Below, in pieces: positions 43,767 through 52,268 of a DNA stretch of 64,000 bases. The position numbers were made by a program, and so were the translations under genes. The stretch is from CAZHMN01 sp964533705. GTDB taxonomy: Bacteria; Electryoneota; B3-LCP. The notes beneath the pieces are model-generated. The model saw nothing but the letters and a program-made list of their open reading frames with translations, ran no database searches and was not told the DNA's origin. Each line of letters starts with the position of its first letter. The stretch's first letter is position 1. The stretch is from the NCBI GenBank assembly GCA_964533705.1, contig CAZHMN010000001.1, positions 1-64,000 of the forward strand, in the 5' to 3' direction.

Positions 43767-44252
43767 TCAACCGCTAACCAGTGGCTTCAGAATGGCTTCG
43801 CTCAGCCTCGCNNNNNNNNNNNNNNNNNNNNNNNNNNNNNNNNNNNNNNNNNNNNNNNNNNNNNNNNNNNNNNNNNNNNNNNNNNNNNNNNNNNNNNNNN
43901 NNNNNNNNNNNAGATCATCAATGACCGCCTGGATGCTGTCCACAGAAGTGGCGCTGTCCCCCACCGCTCCTTCCACCGAATCAAAAACGGCTTCGGCGAG
44001 ATATTCATCGGTGACTTCCGGCTCATCGCTGAGATCTATGGTGAGGATCGGGCCCTCGTCCTCCACAACCACGGGTTCAAGCACCGGTTGTGGTTCCGGA
44101 GGAACGTACGTGAGCTTAAGGTGTACGTAGTTCACAGCCGAAGCCAGAATGAAAAACGCTACTGCGGCACCGATGAACAAGATTAGTTTCTTCTTTTGCT
44201 TGGGCTCTTCTTCCGGTGCCTCAAGTTCCTGTGTGGTTTCTTCATCAGCCAT
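43767..44252 (-). CDS. MotE/YlxF-like membrane protein, interrupted by gap
   Basis: Single-pass protein at the fliJ-fliK junction, where MotE/YlxF-type genes usually lie. After ATG at 44252: an acidic start, KQKKK, a membrane helix (LILFIGAAVAFFILASAVNYV), then an acidic periplasmic region to about residue 113, where a 100-N gap (43812-43911) begins. The remaining 14 residues before the stop at 43767 are read through the Ns and their frame is unproven. The MgtE_N-like domain of MotE, if present, is hidden in the gap. Assigned mainly by position. Confidence 0.45.
   Translation of the reverse strand: MADEETTQELEAPEEEPKQKKKLILFIGAAVAFFILASAVNYVHLKLTYVPPEPQPVLEPVVVEDEGPILTIDLSDEPEVTDEYLAEAVFDSVEGAVGDSATSVDSIQAVIDDXXXXXXXXXXXXXXXXXXXXXXXXXXXXXXXXXXARLSEAILKPLVSG
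43812..43911. other. Scaffold gap 2 (100 N)
   Basis: Placeholder-length run of N inside the MotE/YlxF-like gene. The flanks are not duplicated, so unlike gap 1 real sequence is missing. Confidence 0.95.
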
Positions 44253-44292
44253 ATGGTCACCCAAACGACAATTCCGCCGAGTAATTTAAAGG

Positions 44293-44778
44293 TCAGTCTC
44301 TTTTTTCGCTCCGAACCTCGTCCGCTTCCTGAAAACGCCTCCAGGATCTGCCGATCCTGCAGCCCAACTCATCGAGGAAGGCCTGTTCTTCTCGCTGAAC
44401 CGCCATGCGGTGCTCCTCTAATCTTCGTTCTCTGAGGCGCTCCAGGATTTTCTTTTCCTTGGAAGCTTGAACCAGCTCCTTTCGTTTGTCCTCAACCACG
44501 ACCTGCTGCTTCCTGGTGCGATCAGACTGCCTGTCCAGCTCATCTTCTTGTCGATTCCGCCACTTATCCAGAGCGATCAGTTTTCCAATATTACTGGGAC
44601 GTTCCAATGCTTTTTTCAACCCCTCTCGACTCTTCTCAGATTCTAAAGCGCATCTCTTTAGACGATTCTCCTGACGGAGCAGTTCTTGCTGGGATCGAGA
44701 CAGCTCTCGCTGACACTCTTTCTCCTTGGTTTGCCGAACGTCAATAACCCGCTGCAATCTGAAATTGAATCTCTTCAT
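44293..44778 (-). CDS. fliJ: Flagellar export chaperone FliJ
   Basis: 161 residues, almost entirely helical coiled coil (FRLQRVIDVRQTKEKECQRELSRSQ at the N-terminus, highly charged throughout), the FliJ profile. It acts as the central stalk in the FliI hexamer and links it to FlhA. Its start overlaps the fliI stop by 4 bp, the classical order. Confidence 0.88.
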   Translation of the reverse strand: MKRFNFRLQRVIDVRQTKEKECQRELSRSQQELLRQENRLKRCALESEKSREGLKKALERPSNIGKLIALDKWRNRQEDELDRQSDRTRKQQVVVEDKRKELVQASKEKKILERLRERRLEEHRMAVQREEQAFLDELGCRIGRSWRRFQEADEVRSEKRD

Positions 44779-45878
44779 GCCGCCAGCTCCAACAAGCGAT
44801 CTCGAGTCGAGTTAAATTCACCTCGTTCACTTATGTCTTGCTTCAAAAATTCCGTAATCGCATCGATCTTTTTCAGAGCCATATCAATCTTGGGATTCGA
44901 TCCCTGAACGTAGGCGCCGATATTAATCAAATCCTCCGCATCCCGATGAACCGCCAGATGCTCGAGGATCGTTCTCGCAGCTTTCAGATGCTCCGGCTCG
45001 ACGACGTCACACATGAGGCGGCTGACCGATTCTAACACGTCCACCGCCGGGTAGTGATTGCGCGCCGCCATTTTGCGTGAAAGGACAATATGGCCATCAA
45101 GGATGGAACGGACGGCGTCAGCGACGGGTTCGTTCATATCGTCTCCTTCCACCAGCACCGTGTACATGCCGGTGATGCTGCCTCTTTCCGCTGCCCCGGA
45201 ACGCTCCAAAAGTTTGGGCAGCATGGCAAAGACAGAAGGAGTATACCCTCTTGTGGTCGGGGGTTCGCCGATAGTCAGGCCGATTTCACGTTGTGCCAGA
45301 GCGAGGCGCGTGACGGAATCCATCATCAATAGAACGTCCATACCCCGATCGCGGAAGTCCTCGGCGATGGCGGTGGCCACCTGCGCCCCCTTAATGCGAA
45401 TCAGCGCCGGTTGATCCGACGTGACCGCCACGACAACGGAACGCCTTAATCCTTCCTCGCGCAAATCCTTTTCGATAAACTCCCGCACCTCCCGACCCCG
45501 TTCACCGATCAAGGCGATAACGTTTACCTGAGCTGAAGTGTGGCGTGCAATCATNNNNNNNNNNNNNNNNNNNNNNNNNNNNNNNNNNNNNNNNNNNNNN
45601 NNNNNNNNNNNNNNNNNNNNNNNNNNNNNNNNNNNNNNNNNNNNNNNNNNNNNNCCCCGAAATCCAACCACCTCTGCAGGAATGATCGCCCCATCCGGAG
45701 ACGAAATCCGGCAGATTTCGCCGACGGCCACCGGCGGCCCCACAGAGCTGACCACCAGGCCGATGATCTCATCCACATGACCGACGTGCACCATCGGAGA
45801 GCACTCTTCCAGGCGTTCAAAATAAGGCTGAAACCGGGCAGCCAGAGCTCGATCACTGGTCTGCGCGCTGGTGATCAT
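44775..45878 (-). CDS. fliI: Flagellar export ATPase FliI, P-loop hidden by gap
   Basis: N-terminal beta-barrel (MVHVGHVDEIIGLVVSSVGPPVAVGEICRI) up to EVVGFR, then a 100-N gap, then MIARHTSAQVNVIALIGERGREVREFIEKDL, the Walker B region DVLLMMDSVTRLALAQREIGL, GEPPTTRGYTPSVFAMLPKLLERSG and the C-terminal helical domain. Visible sequence totals about 334 residues, whereas FliI proteins have about 440, and the P-loop that should precede MIARHT is missing. The gap therefore represents roughly 300 bp. Hexameric ATPase of the export apparatus, coupled by overlaps to fliH and fliJ. Confidence 0.95.
   Translation of the reverse strand: MITSAQTSDRALAARFQPYFERLEECSPMVHVGHVDEIIGLVVSSVGPPVAVGEICRISSPDGAIIPAEVVGFRXXXXXXXXXXXXXXXXXXXXXXXXXXXXXXXXXXMIARHTSAQVNVIALIGERGREVREFIEKDLREEGLRRSVVVAVTSDQPALIRIKGAQVATAIAEDFRDRGMDVLLMMDSVTRLALAQREIGLTIGEPPTTRGYTPSVFAMLPKLLERSGAAERGSITGMYTVLVEGDDMNEPVADAVRSILDGHIVLSRKMAARNHYPAVDVLESVSRLMCDVVEPEHLKAARTILEHLAVHRDAEDLINIGAYVQGSNPKIDMALKKIDAITEFLKQDISERGEFNSTRDRLLELAA
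45555..45654. other. Scaffold gap 3 (100 N) inside fliI
   Basis: Placeholder-length run of N. Comparison with the constant FliI architecture says about 100 codons, including Walker A, are missing, so the true gap is about three times longer than drawn. Confidence 0.9.
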
Positions 45879-46585
45879 GATGCGGTTTCCTCCTGGAGGA
45901 TCAGAGCTCTTCGCAACTCCTGAAGCTGTGTGGTAAAGTCAGCATCAACGAGGCCGGATGGTGTTTCCACTTTGCAACTCCCCGGCGTAATGCCGGCGTC
46001 CGTTTCGATCCTGAAATGCTCTATACCTTCTGAGAGCGCGGTAACGTCGGTTCGAAAATCCTTCAAAGCTTCAAAATCGGATGGGTTAACTTTGATTAGA
46101 ATGCGCGTTTTATCGGCCGTCTCCGCAATGGCCTTTCGAACGGTCTGGTGCACGATCTCCTGCTGTTCCTGGGCAGCGTTTCCTACAACCTTCTCGGCGA
46201 TGCGCATAGCCAGCTTTACAGTCCATCTTTCGACGCCAGCATAGAACTGCAACAGACTCTTCTCGAGAGTGTCCAAGGCTTGCTGAAATGCAGCGCCTGA
46301 TTTTTCCGCATCAGCTCTGCCGCGCCTTAAACCCTCTGCATAGCCCATATTATAACCCTCGTCGAGCCCCTGGTAATATGATTGCTCAGCCTTTTCCCAG
46401 CACGAATCCAGCAAAAACAGCATTAAGTCCGTATGATTAAAATCACTGACATCCCGATTGCGCCACGCCGAAGACCTGACCGTAACCGCGTTTTCCGCCC
46501 CATCCACCAACCGGTAAGAGCCCTGCCGGAGGGTTTTGGCTGCAGGCCCGTGACGCTGTCTTTCCGGTGTTTTGCTTGCACTCAT
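45875..46585 (-). CDS. fliH: Flagellar export regulator FliH
   Basis: 236 residues. A variable N-terminus, then GxxxG-like helix pattern (AEQSYYQGLDEGYNMGYAEGLRRGRADAEKSG) and the C-terminal FliH/V-ATPase E-type domain (LAMRIAEKVVGNAAQEQQEIVHQTVRKAIAE ... VDADFTTQLQELRRALI). The dimer binds FliI and anchors it to the C-ring. Stop overlaps the fliI start by 4 bp. Confidence 0.92.
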   Translation of the reverse strand: MSASKTPERQRHGPAAKTLRQGSYRLVDGAENAVTVRSSAWRNRDVSDFNHTDLMLFLLDSCWEKAEQSYYQGLDEGYNMGYAEGLRRGRADAEKSGAAFQQALDTLEKSLLQFYAGVERWTVKLAMRIAEKVVGNAAQEQQEIVHQTVRKAIAETADKTRILIKVNPSDFEALKDFRTDVTALSEGIEHFRIETDAGITPGSCKVETPSGLVDADFTTQLQELRRALILQEETAS

Positions 46586-46633
46586 ATTCGGAACGTCAAT
46601 CGAATCAAGGGATTAGGGCAATTGGCAAGCCAC

Positions 46634-47650
46634 TTAAACCAATTGATCATCGGCGCTTGCCATCACAACCTGGCCTTCTTCTTCAAGCCTTCGGATAATC
46701 TCGATGATCTTCTGCTGAGCCTCCTCAACTTCTCGCAATCTAACGGGACCCATAAAGTTCAATTCTTCCAGTACAATATCCGAAGCGCGTTTGGACATAT
46801 TGGACAATAACTTGGCTTTCAATTCCTCGGAAACGGCTTTCATTGCGAGGGCCAGATCTCGATTGTCAACCTCTTTTAAAACCTTCTGGATGGAACGATC
46901 ATCTAAGTTGATGATGTCTTCAAAGACGAACATCAGATTCTTTATTTCCGTGGCCAGTTCAGGATCTTCCTTGGCAATGCCGTTCATAATATGCTTTTCA
47001 TACCGCTGCCCCACCAGATTTAAAATGTCGGCGGCCGTCTTGATCCCTCCGAGCTTGTGAGAACCCTGCGAAAAATCAATGCGGGATTCGAGGACGCGTT
47101 CCACCGCTTTGATTGTCTCAGGCGAGACGCTTTCCATTTTCGAGAGCCGGTGCATGACGTCCACCTGGGTTGGCGGGGGTAGATCCGCCAGCACCGTGGC
47201 CGCCTGCATGGGATTTAATTGCGTCAACACCAGAGCGATGGTCTGCGGATGTTCCTTTTGCAGAAAGGCCATCAGCTGATTGGGATCCACTTCCTGCAGG
47301 ACATTGAATCCCTTCACCTGGAGGGACATCTGTACCTTCCTGATGATTTCCATCGCCTTTTGCTCGCCCAAAGCGTCTTCCAGAATTTCTCTGGCATACT
47401 CAAGACCACCGGAAGTGATGTATTCCTGCGCCTTGAACATGGCGTGGTATTCATCAATCACCTCACGGATCGTGGCTGCATTGATGTTTTTTAAGCTGGC
47501 GATCTCGGTAGTCAGAGCCTCCAGCTCCTGCTCGGACAAATGTTTGTATATATTGGCGGAAGCCTCTGTCCCGATGGCCATGATAAAAACGGCCGCTTTC
47601 TTTTTCCCAGTCAGTTGATCAGATGCTGGTTTTGGATTATACTGCGCCAT
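46634..47650 (-). CDS. fliG: Flagellar motor switch protein FliG
   Basis: 338 residues. N domain (LTGKKKAAVFIMAIGTEASANIYKHLSEQE), middle domain with EHPQTIALVLTQLNPMQAATVLADLP (EHPQ motif), C domain with LMFVFEDIINLDDRSIQKVLKEVDNRDLALAMK and the charged torque helix region MSKRASDIVLEELNFMGPVRLREVEEAQQKI. Rotor protein that interacts with the stator. Follows fliF after 40 bp. Confidence 0.98.
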   Translation of the reverse strand: MAQYNPKPASDQLTGKKKAAVFIMAIGTEASANIYKHLSEQELEALTTEIASLKNINAATIREVIDEYHAMFKAQEYITSGGLEYAREILEDALGEQKAMEIIRKVQMSLQVKGFNVLQEVDPNQLMAFLQKEHPQTIALVLTQLNPMQAATVLADLPPPTQVDVMHRLSKMESVSPETIKAVERVLESRIDFSQGSHKLGGIKTAADILNLVGQRYEKHIMNGIAKEDPELATEIKNLMFVFEDIINLDDRSIQKVLKEVDNRDLALAMKAVSEELKAKLLSNMSKRASDIVLEELNFMGPVRLREVEEAQQKIIEIIRRLEEEGQVVMASADDQLV

Positions 47651-47690
47651 ATTCCTTCGTTTCGGCAGTCCCTTACTGATTTATTTCATA

Positions 47691-49265
47691 TTAAGATTCT
47701 AAAAGCCAGGATCGCACCAACATGGTGGCAAGCTCAGGTTTGGTCTTGGCGAAATCAGCAAGCTGATCTTTTTTCGCCTGAGCTTCTTTCACTTCCTTGG
47801 GAATTTCCTCATCCAGTTCGGGCAGCTCAATTTTCGATAAAGGTGATTTCTTAACGCCGGGCTGGCCAGGCATTAATTGTGCCGCTCCTCTGTTAGCGGG
47901 CATTAAAGCGCCCTCATTTTCCAGTACGTGTCTGGCAACGTTCAGGTTACGCTTCAGGAAACCGCGGACCATAAGAAGCAGGACCAAAAGGACGATACCC
48001 AAAATAACCTTCGGGAGCAGGGTGATGAGGAGATCCTTGTTTTGCTCGGCACTCCAGGTGTCTTTGACGTCCACGAAGGTCTCATTATCAAAGGCAATGT
48101 TCGTAATTTCGAGAACGTCACCGCGATCTTCGCGAATCCCGAGTGCCCCTCGCACCATGTTGCCCAGAGCAGTCATCTCATCCGAAGGTCTGGGGGTATA
48201 TATTTTTGCGCCGTCTTCAGACGTCTCATAAATGCCATCAACCATAACGGCGACGGATAAACGTATAATAGAGCCTCCAGTATTCACTAGATGCTCGACC
48301 GTTTTATTGATTTCGTAGTTACTTAGGGAATTTTCCTCTTTGGTCTCCGGCGAGCCGCCACCTGAAGTGACGGACTCCGTTCGCTCTTCGGAGCGCACCA
48401 CTGCGCTTTCAGGGTCATAGTATTCCCTGGTCCGTTCAATCGTCTGAAAGTCCAATTCCGCGGAAACTCGTACAATGGAACGCCCCGGCCCCAAAACGCC
48501 GTCCAGCATACTCTGCGCTTTTGAAGCCAGATAGGATTCGACCTTGTGCTGCAATTCCAACTGGGTCGCCGATAGGCCCACCATGGCATCCGGCGCTTTT
48601 GCGCCAGAGAGCAGATTGCCGTTGGAATCGAGGATAATGACGTTTTCAGGATCCAAACCTTCCACGGAACGAGCTACCAGAATGGCGATGCCGCGTATTT
48701 GGTCCTCTCCTAATCTCGAGCGTCCTTTGGTTTTCAACACGACGGATGCCGTCGTCTCCTTTTCATCCTCTCTGAAAAGGGCCGGTTCGGGCATCACCAC
48801 GTGGACTCGAGCCTGTTCCACTTCGTCAATGCCGGAAATCGTTCGACCTAATTCCCCCTCCAAAGCTCTCCGGTAGTTCAACTTCTGCACAAAATCGGAC
48901 ATGCCCAGGTTGGTGCGATCGAAGATCTCATAACCGGCACCGGGTTGGCTGGGTATCCCGTCAGCAGCCAATTGCAGCCGGAGGTCATAGACGCGACCCT
49001 TGGGAACCAGAATTGTAGAACCCCCATCCCGCAGCCTGTACGTTACCTTCTCATCCTGTAACCGATCGCGTATCTTTGCTGCATCGCTGTTGGCCAGGTC
49101 TGAGAACAAGATGGTATACTGTGGCCGATTAGCCCAGATGAGCAGCACCAGAATGGAGAGGATCGTAATGGCCGTTACCGTGATCAGGCTGACTTTCTGG
49201 CTAGTAGACAGACGATCGAATATTTCTTTTAACTGTCCCGGAGCTAAACGAAAATTTGGACTCAT
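47691..49265 (-). CDS. fliF: Flagellar MS-ring protein FliF
   Basis: 524 residues. N-terminal membrane helix (VSLITVTAITILSILVLLIW, about 25-44), YscJ-type ring-building motifs (YTILFSDLANSDAAKIRDRL ... SQPGAGYEIFDRTNLGMSDFVQKLNYRRALEGELGRTI), RBM3 region, second membrane helix (LLITLLPKVILGIVLLVLLLMV, about 428-449) and a C-terminal FliG-binding tail (KPELATMLVRSWLLES). Forms the inner-membrane ring on which the basal body is built. Confidence 0.98.
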   Translation of the reverse strand: MSPNFRLAPGQLKEIFDRLSTSQKVSLITVTAITILSILVLLIWANRPQYTILFSDLANSDAAKIRDRLQDEKVTYRLRDGGSTILVPKGRVYDLRLQLAADGIPSQPGAGYEIFDRTNLGMSDFVQKLNYRRALEGELGRTISGIDEVEQARVHVVMPEPALFREDEKETTASVVLKTKGRSRLGEDQIRGIAILVARSVEGLDPENVIILDSNGNLLSGAKAPDAMVGLSATQLELQHKVESYLASKAQSMLDGVLGPGRSIVRVSAELDFQTIERTREYYDPESAVVRSEERTESVTSGGGSPETKEENSLSNYEINKTVEHLVNTGGSIIRLSVAVMVDGIYETSEDGAKIYTPRPSDEMTALGNMVRGALGIREDRGDVLEITNIAFDNETFVDVKDTWSAEQNKDLLITLLPKVILGIVLLVLLLMVRGFLKRNLNVARHVLENEGALMPANRGAAQLMPGQPGVKKSPLSKIELPELDEEIPKEVKEAQAKKDQLADFAKTKPELATMLVRSWLLES

Positions 49266-49304
49266 GCCATCCTTTCCTCAATCATGCTCTGTTACCTTCG
49301 ACGC

Positions 49305-49610
49305 TTAGACCTGCATGCGCATCACTTCCCGGTAAGCTTCCAGGATCTTATTGCGCATCTCCATCATCAATTGGAAACTCGTATTGGCCTCTTCCATGGC
49401 CAGCATGACCTCATGGATGTTTTTCGCTTCCCCGCTGATGAGGCGTTGCGTCGCTTCGTCGGCATCTTTCTGCAGTGCATTGACGTCCTGAACGAACTTT
49501 TCGAGCGTTTCGCTGAACGAAGGTCCTTCGCCTTTGGTGGTCTTATCGGCTTCAGGCGGCGCCTGCTGCTGCAGAATGGATTGAATGCGCCGAATTTCAT
49601 CCATTTCCAT
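49305..49610 (-). CDS. fliE: Flagellar basal-body protein FliE
   Basis: 101 residues from the ATG at 49610, preceded by AGGGAG; an upstream in-frame ATG would place the ribosome-binding site inside the gene. The C-terminal core FSETLEKFVQDVNALQKDADEATQRLISGE and the helical end VMLAMEEANTSFQLMMEMRNKILEAYREVMRMQ identify the family. It links the MS ring to the rod. Confidence 0.95.
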   Translation of the reverse strand: MEMDEIRRIQSILQQQAPPEADKTTKGEGPSFSETLEKFVQDVNALQKDADEATQRLISGEAKNIHEVMLAMEEANTSFQLMMEMRNKILEAYREVMRMQV

Positions 49611-49655
49611 GTTTCTCCCTATCATCCGTTCTCAAAAGACAGACTTCTCATTATA

Positions 49656-50153
49656 TTATATTTCAAGTGCTTTCTTATGCATTGATTTGGTGGCGTTTAT
49701 GGCCGTCACGTTTGCTTCATAAGCGCGTGAGGCCGTGATCAAATCCACCATTTCCCGTACAACTTCGACGTTGGGATAAGCGACGTATCCTTCCGAATTG
49801 GCGTCGGGGTGACCCGGATCGTAAACCAGACGCGGTTCAGAATTGTCCTCCGCTTCCTGCGCCTCGACGCCGCTGACCGCAAGGCGCTGCCTGGAATTTC
49901 TTTCGTGGGATTTCATGTGTGCGTCCTGGGTTGTTCTCGCCTCAAGCCTTCGCCTGAGACCCGGCTCCGCCACCTTCACCTGTTCAACAACTTCCTTGAA
50001 CGAAGTAATTTTACGGCGGTAAGGGCCACCCTCATCCGTCCGCGTAGTCTGTGCATTGGCCAGATTCTCGGCAATTGCATCCATCCAGCGACGGTTTGCC
50101 GTCAGAGCGGAAGCTGAAGTTTTCAGGGTAGAGAAAAGCGAGTCGATTGGCAT
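49656..50153 (-). CDS. flgC: Flagellar rod protein FlgC
   Basis: 165 residues. N-terminal rod motif (LFSTLKTSASALTANRRWMDAIAENLANAQTTRTDEGGPYRRK) and C-terminal D0 helix (VAYPNVEVVREMVDLITASRAYEANVTAINATKSM), the FlgC signature. Proximal rod component exported by the flagellar type III system. Between flgB and fliE in the usual order. Confidence 0.97.
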   Translation of the reverse strand: MPIDSLFSTLKTSASALTANRRWMDAIAENLANAQTTRTDEGGPYRRKITSFKEVVEQVKVAEPGLRRRLEARTTQDAHMKSHERNSRQRLAVSGVEAQEAEDNSEPRLVYDPGHPDANSEGYVAYPNVEVVREMVDLITASRAYEANVTAINATKSMHKKALEI

Positions 50154-50219
50154 GATCCCCCCAGATTTCGCGGGTATGTTTCAAGCCCCAAGCACAAGTC
50201 AGGGCTATACTAAACAGTC

Positions 50220-50633
50220 TTACCAGTGCCCTCGGATGGCCGATTTGAGCAGCTCGAGATGCTGGCGCGCTAACCTGACCTCTGCTTCGTATCTAATCTG
50301 ATTCTGCGCCAGATCCGCCATTTCCCGCTCAATGATCACGGATTCCGATTCGGGACCGTCCACTTGTTTGTCGGCTTGGCGTAAAGTTGCCCGGATTTCC
50401 GATCCTGTCCCGTGCCGGCTGAGATGATCCGGGTGAGTGCAGTTAAGTCCCTCACCAACGCGCCTGAGAGCTCCTTGAAGTTCATGCTCGAAACTGACCA
50501 CCTGCCGTTTATACCCTTCAGTCTGAGCGTTGGCGATGTTGTTGGCAATCGCCTTTTGCCTTAGATCCAGGGCATCCAGTCCCCGGCGCAGCAGTGGAAG
50601 CTGAGTTCTCCCGAACAGAAGTTCTTTCAGCAT
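50220..50633 (-). CDS. flgB: Flagellar rod protein FlgB
   Basis: 137 residues. It contains ALDLRQKAIANNIANAQTEGYKRQVVSFEHEL (rod motif) and a C-terminal helix (EREMADLAQNQIRYEAEVRLARQHLELLKSAIRG). First gene of the flagellar operon; a consensus sigma-54 promoter lies 64-78 bp upstream of its ATG. Confidence 0.96.
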   Translation of the reverse strand: MLKELLFGRTQLPLLRRGLDALDLRQKAIANNIANAQTEGYKRQVVSFEHELQGALRRVGEGLNCTHPDHLSRHGTGSEIRATLRQADKQVDGPESESVIIEREMADLAQNQIRYEAEVRLARQHLELLKSAIRGHW

Positions 50634-50696
50634 GACGTCCCTCGGTCGAAAATACTAATCGGGCCAGCTTAAATAGAATGGTTCAACACCAAAAAG

Positions 50697-50711
50697 GCAA
50701 TCTTCGTGCCA
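50697..50711 (-). promoter_or_regulatory. Sigma-54 promoter of the flgB operon
   Basis: On the minus strand TGGCAC-GAAGA-TTGC, an exact match to the -24/-12 consensus with correct spacing, oriented toward flgB. A dyad (ATTTTT...AAAAAT, 50735-50753) lies upstream of the -24 element and might be an activator site. The sigma-54 activator gene is next door at 50848. Confidence 0.85.
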
Positions 50712-50765
50712 CGCTCTACAAGGTGGGATTTTGGATTTTTTCGCACGAAAAATCGCCCACAAATG

Positions 50766-50786
50766 AAAAACCCCCTCGTTGGGGGG
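50766..50786 (-). terminator. Intrinsic terminator after the response regulator gene
   Basis: Read on the minus strand: CCCCC, loop AACGA, GGGGG followed by TTTTTC. It lies 62 bp beyond the stop of the response-regulator gene and upstream of the flgB promoter, which separates the regulatory pair from the flagellar operon. Confidence 0.8.
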
Positions 50787-50847
50787 AAAATAGGAACCAT
50801 TAAACGCGGCAAATTTAACCCGGCCTGTTATCCCGGGAAGAGTTCAA

Positions 50848-52230
50848 TTAGACGACTTCCTCACCGTCCAATTCACGATATTCTTTGATCTTGTTTCTGA
50901 GCGTACGGATGGAAATATCGAGAATTCTGGCGGTTTTGGTTCTATTGGACTTTTGCGATTGGAGCGTTTTCAGGATGAGCCATTTCTCGAAATTGCGGAG
51001 TGTGGTGCCGGGAATTTGGGGAAAATCGTTCAGAGAATTCGACTGCGCCCGACTGCCAATCTGGAGATCAGCCAGTTCTATGGTATTACCTCGACAGAGC
51101 ACCACGGCTCGTTCAATTCTGTTGGCCAATTCCCGGACGTTGCCAGGCCACTCCGCCCGGCAGAGGTAATCCATCGCTTCTTCGGAGATTCCCGCGATGT
51201 TTTTATTGTACTCTTCGCAATATCGCGACAAGAAGTGATGCGTCAGCAGGGGAATATCTTCCCGCCGTCGCGCCAAGGGGGGCAGGTGGATGTTAATGAC
51301 GTTGAGCCGATAGAAAAGATCGGTGCGGAAGCGGTTCTTTTCGACCTCTTCTTCCAGATTGCGATTGGTGGTGGCGATCACCCGCACGTCCACCTGGATG
51401 GTTTCCTGTCCTCCGATCCGTTCGAACTCGCGCTCCTGGAGAACGCGCAGCAATTTAGCCTGCAGCCCGGGAGCCATTTCACCGATTTCATCGAATAAGA
51501 TCGTCCCTCCGTTGGCCTGTTCGAATTTTCCCCGCGTGCGGGTAAAGGCATGGGTATAAGCACCTTTTTCATGTCCGAAAAGCTCCGATTCAATCAAGCC
51601 TTCGGGCAATGCTGCGCAGTTGATTTTGATGAAGGGTTTATCTTTGCGGGGACTATTATAATGGATGGCGCGGGCGACCAGTTCCTTACCTGTTCCGGAC
51701 TCGCCCTCGATCATGATGGTGGTATGCTTGGGAGCGACAACCTTCATGATTTCGAACACTTCCTGCATCGCTTTGGATTGTCCCACGATGGAAGCGAAAC
51801 AATACTTCTGAGACAGTTCGTTGCGCAGGTAGCGATTCTCGTCGACAAGGCGGCGGTGTTCGAAGGCCTTGTCCAGAACAAGTTCTATTTCTCCGGAGGT
51901 AAAGGGTTTTGTAATGTAGTCAAAGGCACCCAGGCGCATTGCTTCCACGGCATTTTCGATCGTGCCGTAGGCGGTCATCATGATCACCTGGGTATCCGGC
52001 TGGTGAGCTTTGATAAATCGCAGCAAATCCAGACCGGTAACGCCGGGCATCTTCAAGTCTGTCAACACCAGGTCATAGACTTCTTCTTTCAAAATTTCCT
52101 TTGCTCGTTTGCCATCCTCCGCCAGATCCACTTCGAATGAACGGCGCGTTAAGGCTTCGTGCAGGAAATCGCGAACAAGCTCTTCATCGTCTACAACCAG
52201 CACGCGTATCTGCGACCTGGTACTGCTCAC
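50848..52230 (-). CDS. Sigma-54-dependent response regulator (FlrC/FleR/FlgR-like)
   Basis: 460 residues. Receiver domain (VLVVDDEELVRDFL; phosphoacceptor in LVLTDLKMPG; TAYG; TKPF), AAA+ domain (Walker A GESGTGKELVARAIH; GGTILFDEIGEM; VIATTNRNLEEEV; AEWPGNVREL), and a Fis-type HTH (KTARILDISIRTLRNKIKEYRE). The sigma-54-contacting loop, normally GAFTGA, reads GAYTHA at residues 223-228, with an unusual His at the fifth position. Adjacent kinase, and sigma-54 promoter directly downstream in front of flgB, make it the likely activator of the flagellar operon. Confidence 0.93.
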   Translation of the reverse strand: MSSTRSQIRVLVVDDEELVRDFLHEALTRRSFEVDLAEDGKRAKEILKEEVYDLVLTDLKMPGVTGLDLLRFIKAHQPDTQVIMMTAYGTIENAVEAMRLGAFDYITKPFTSGEIELVLDKAFEHRRLVDENRYLRNELSQKYCFASIVGQSKAMQEVFEIMKVVAPKHTTIMIEGESGTGKELVARAIHYNSPRKDKPFIKINCAALPEGLIESELFGHEKGAYTHAFTRTRGKFEQANGGTILFDEIGEMAPGLQAKLLRVLQEREFERIGGQETIQVDVRVIATTNRNLEEEVEKNRFRTDLFYRLNVINIHLPPLARRREDIPLLTHHFLSRYCEEYNKNIAGISEEAMDYLCRAEWPGNVRELANRIERAVVLCRGNTIELADLQIGSRAQSNSLNDFPQIPGTTLRNFEKWLILKTLQSQKSNRTKTARILDISIRTLRNKIKEYRELDGEEVV

Positions 52231-52268
52231 TGTGTCCCCCAGCTGACTAACCCCCTCGATTCACCATG

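Noticed and set aside
46510..46530. Possible repeat A copy in fliH (CGGTAAGAGCCCTGCCGG)
   Set aside because: Only the left arm resembles the consensus and the dyad does not match; fliH coding is normal here.
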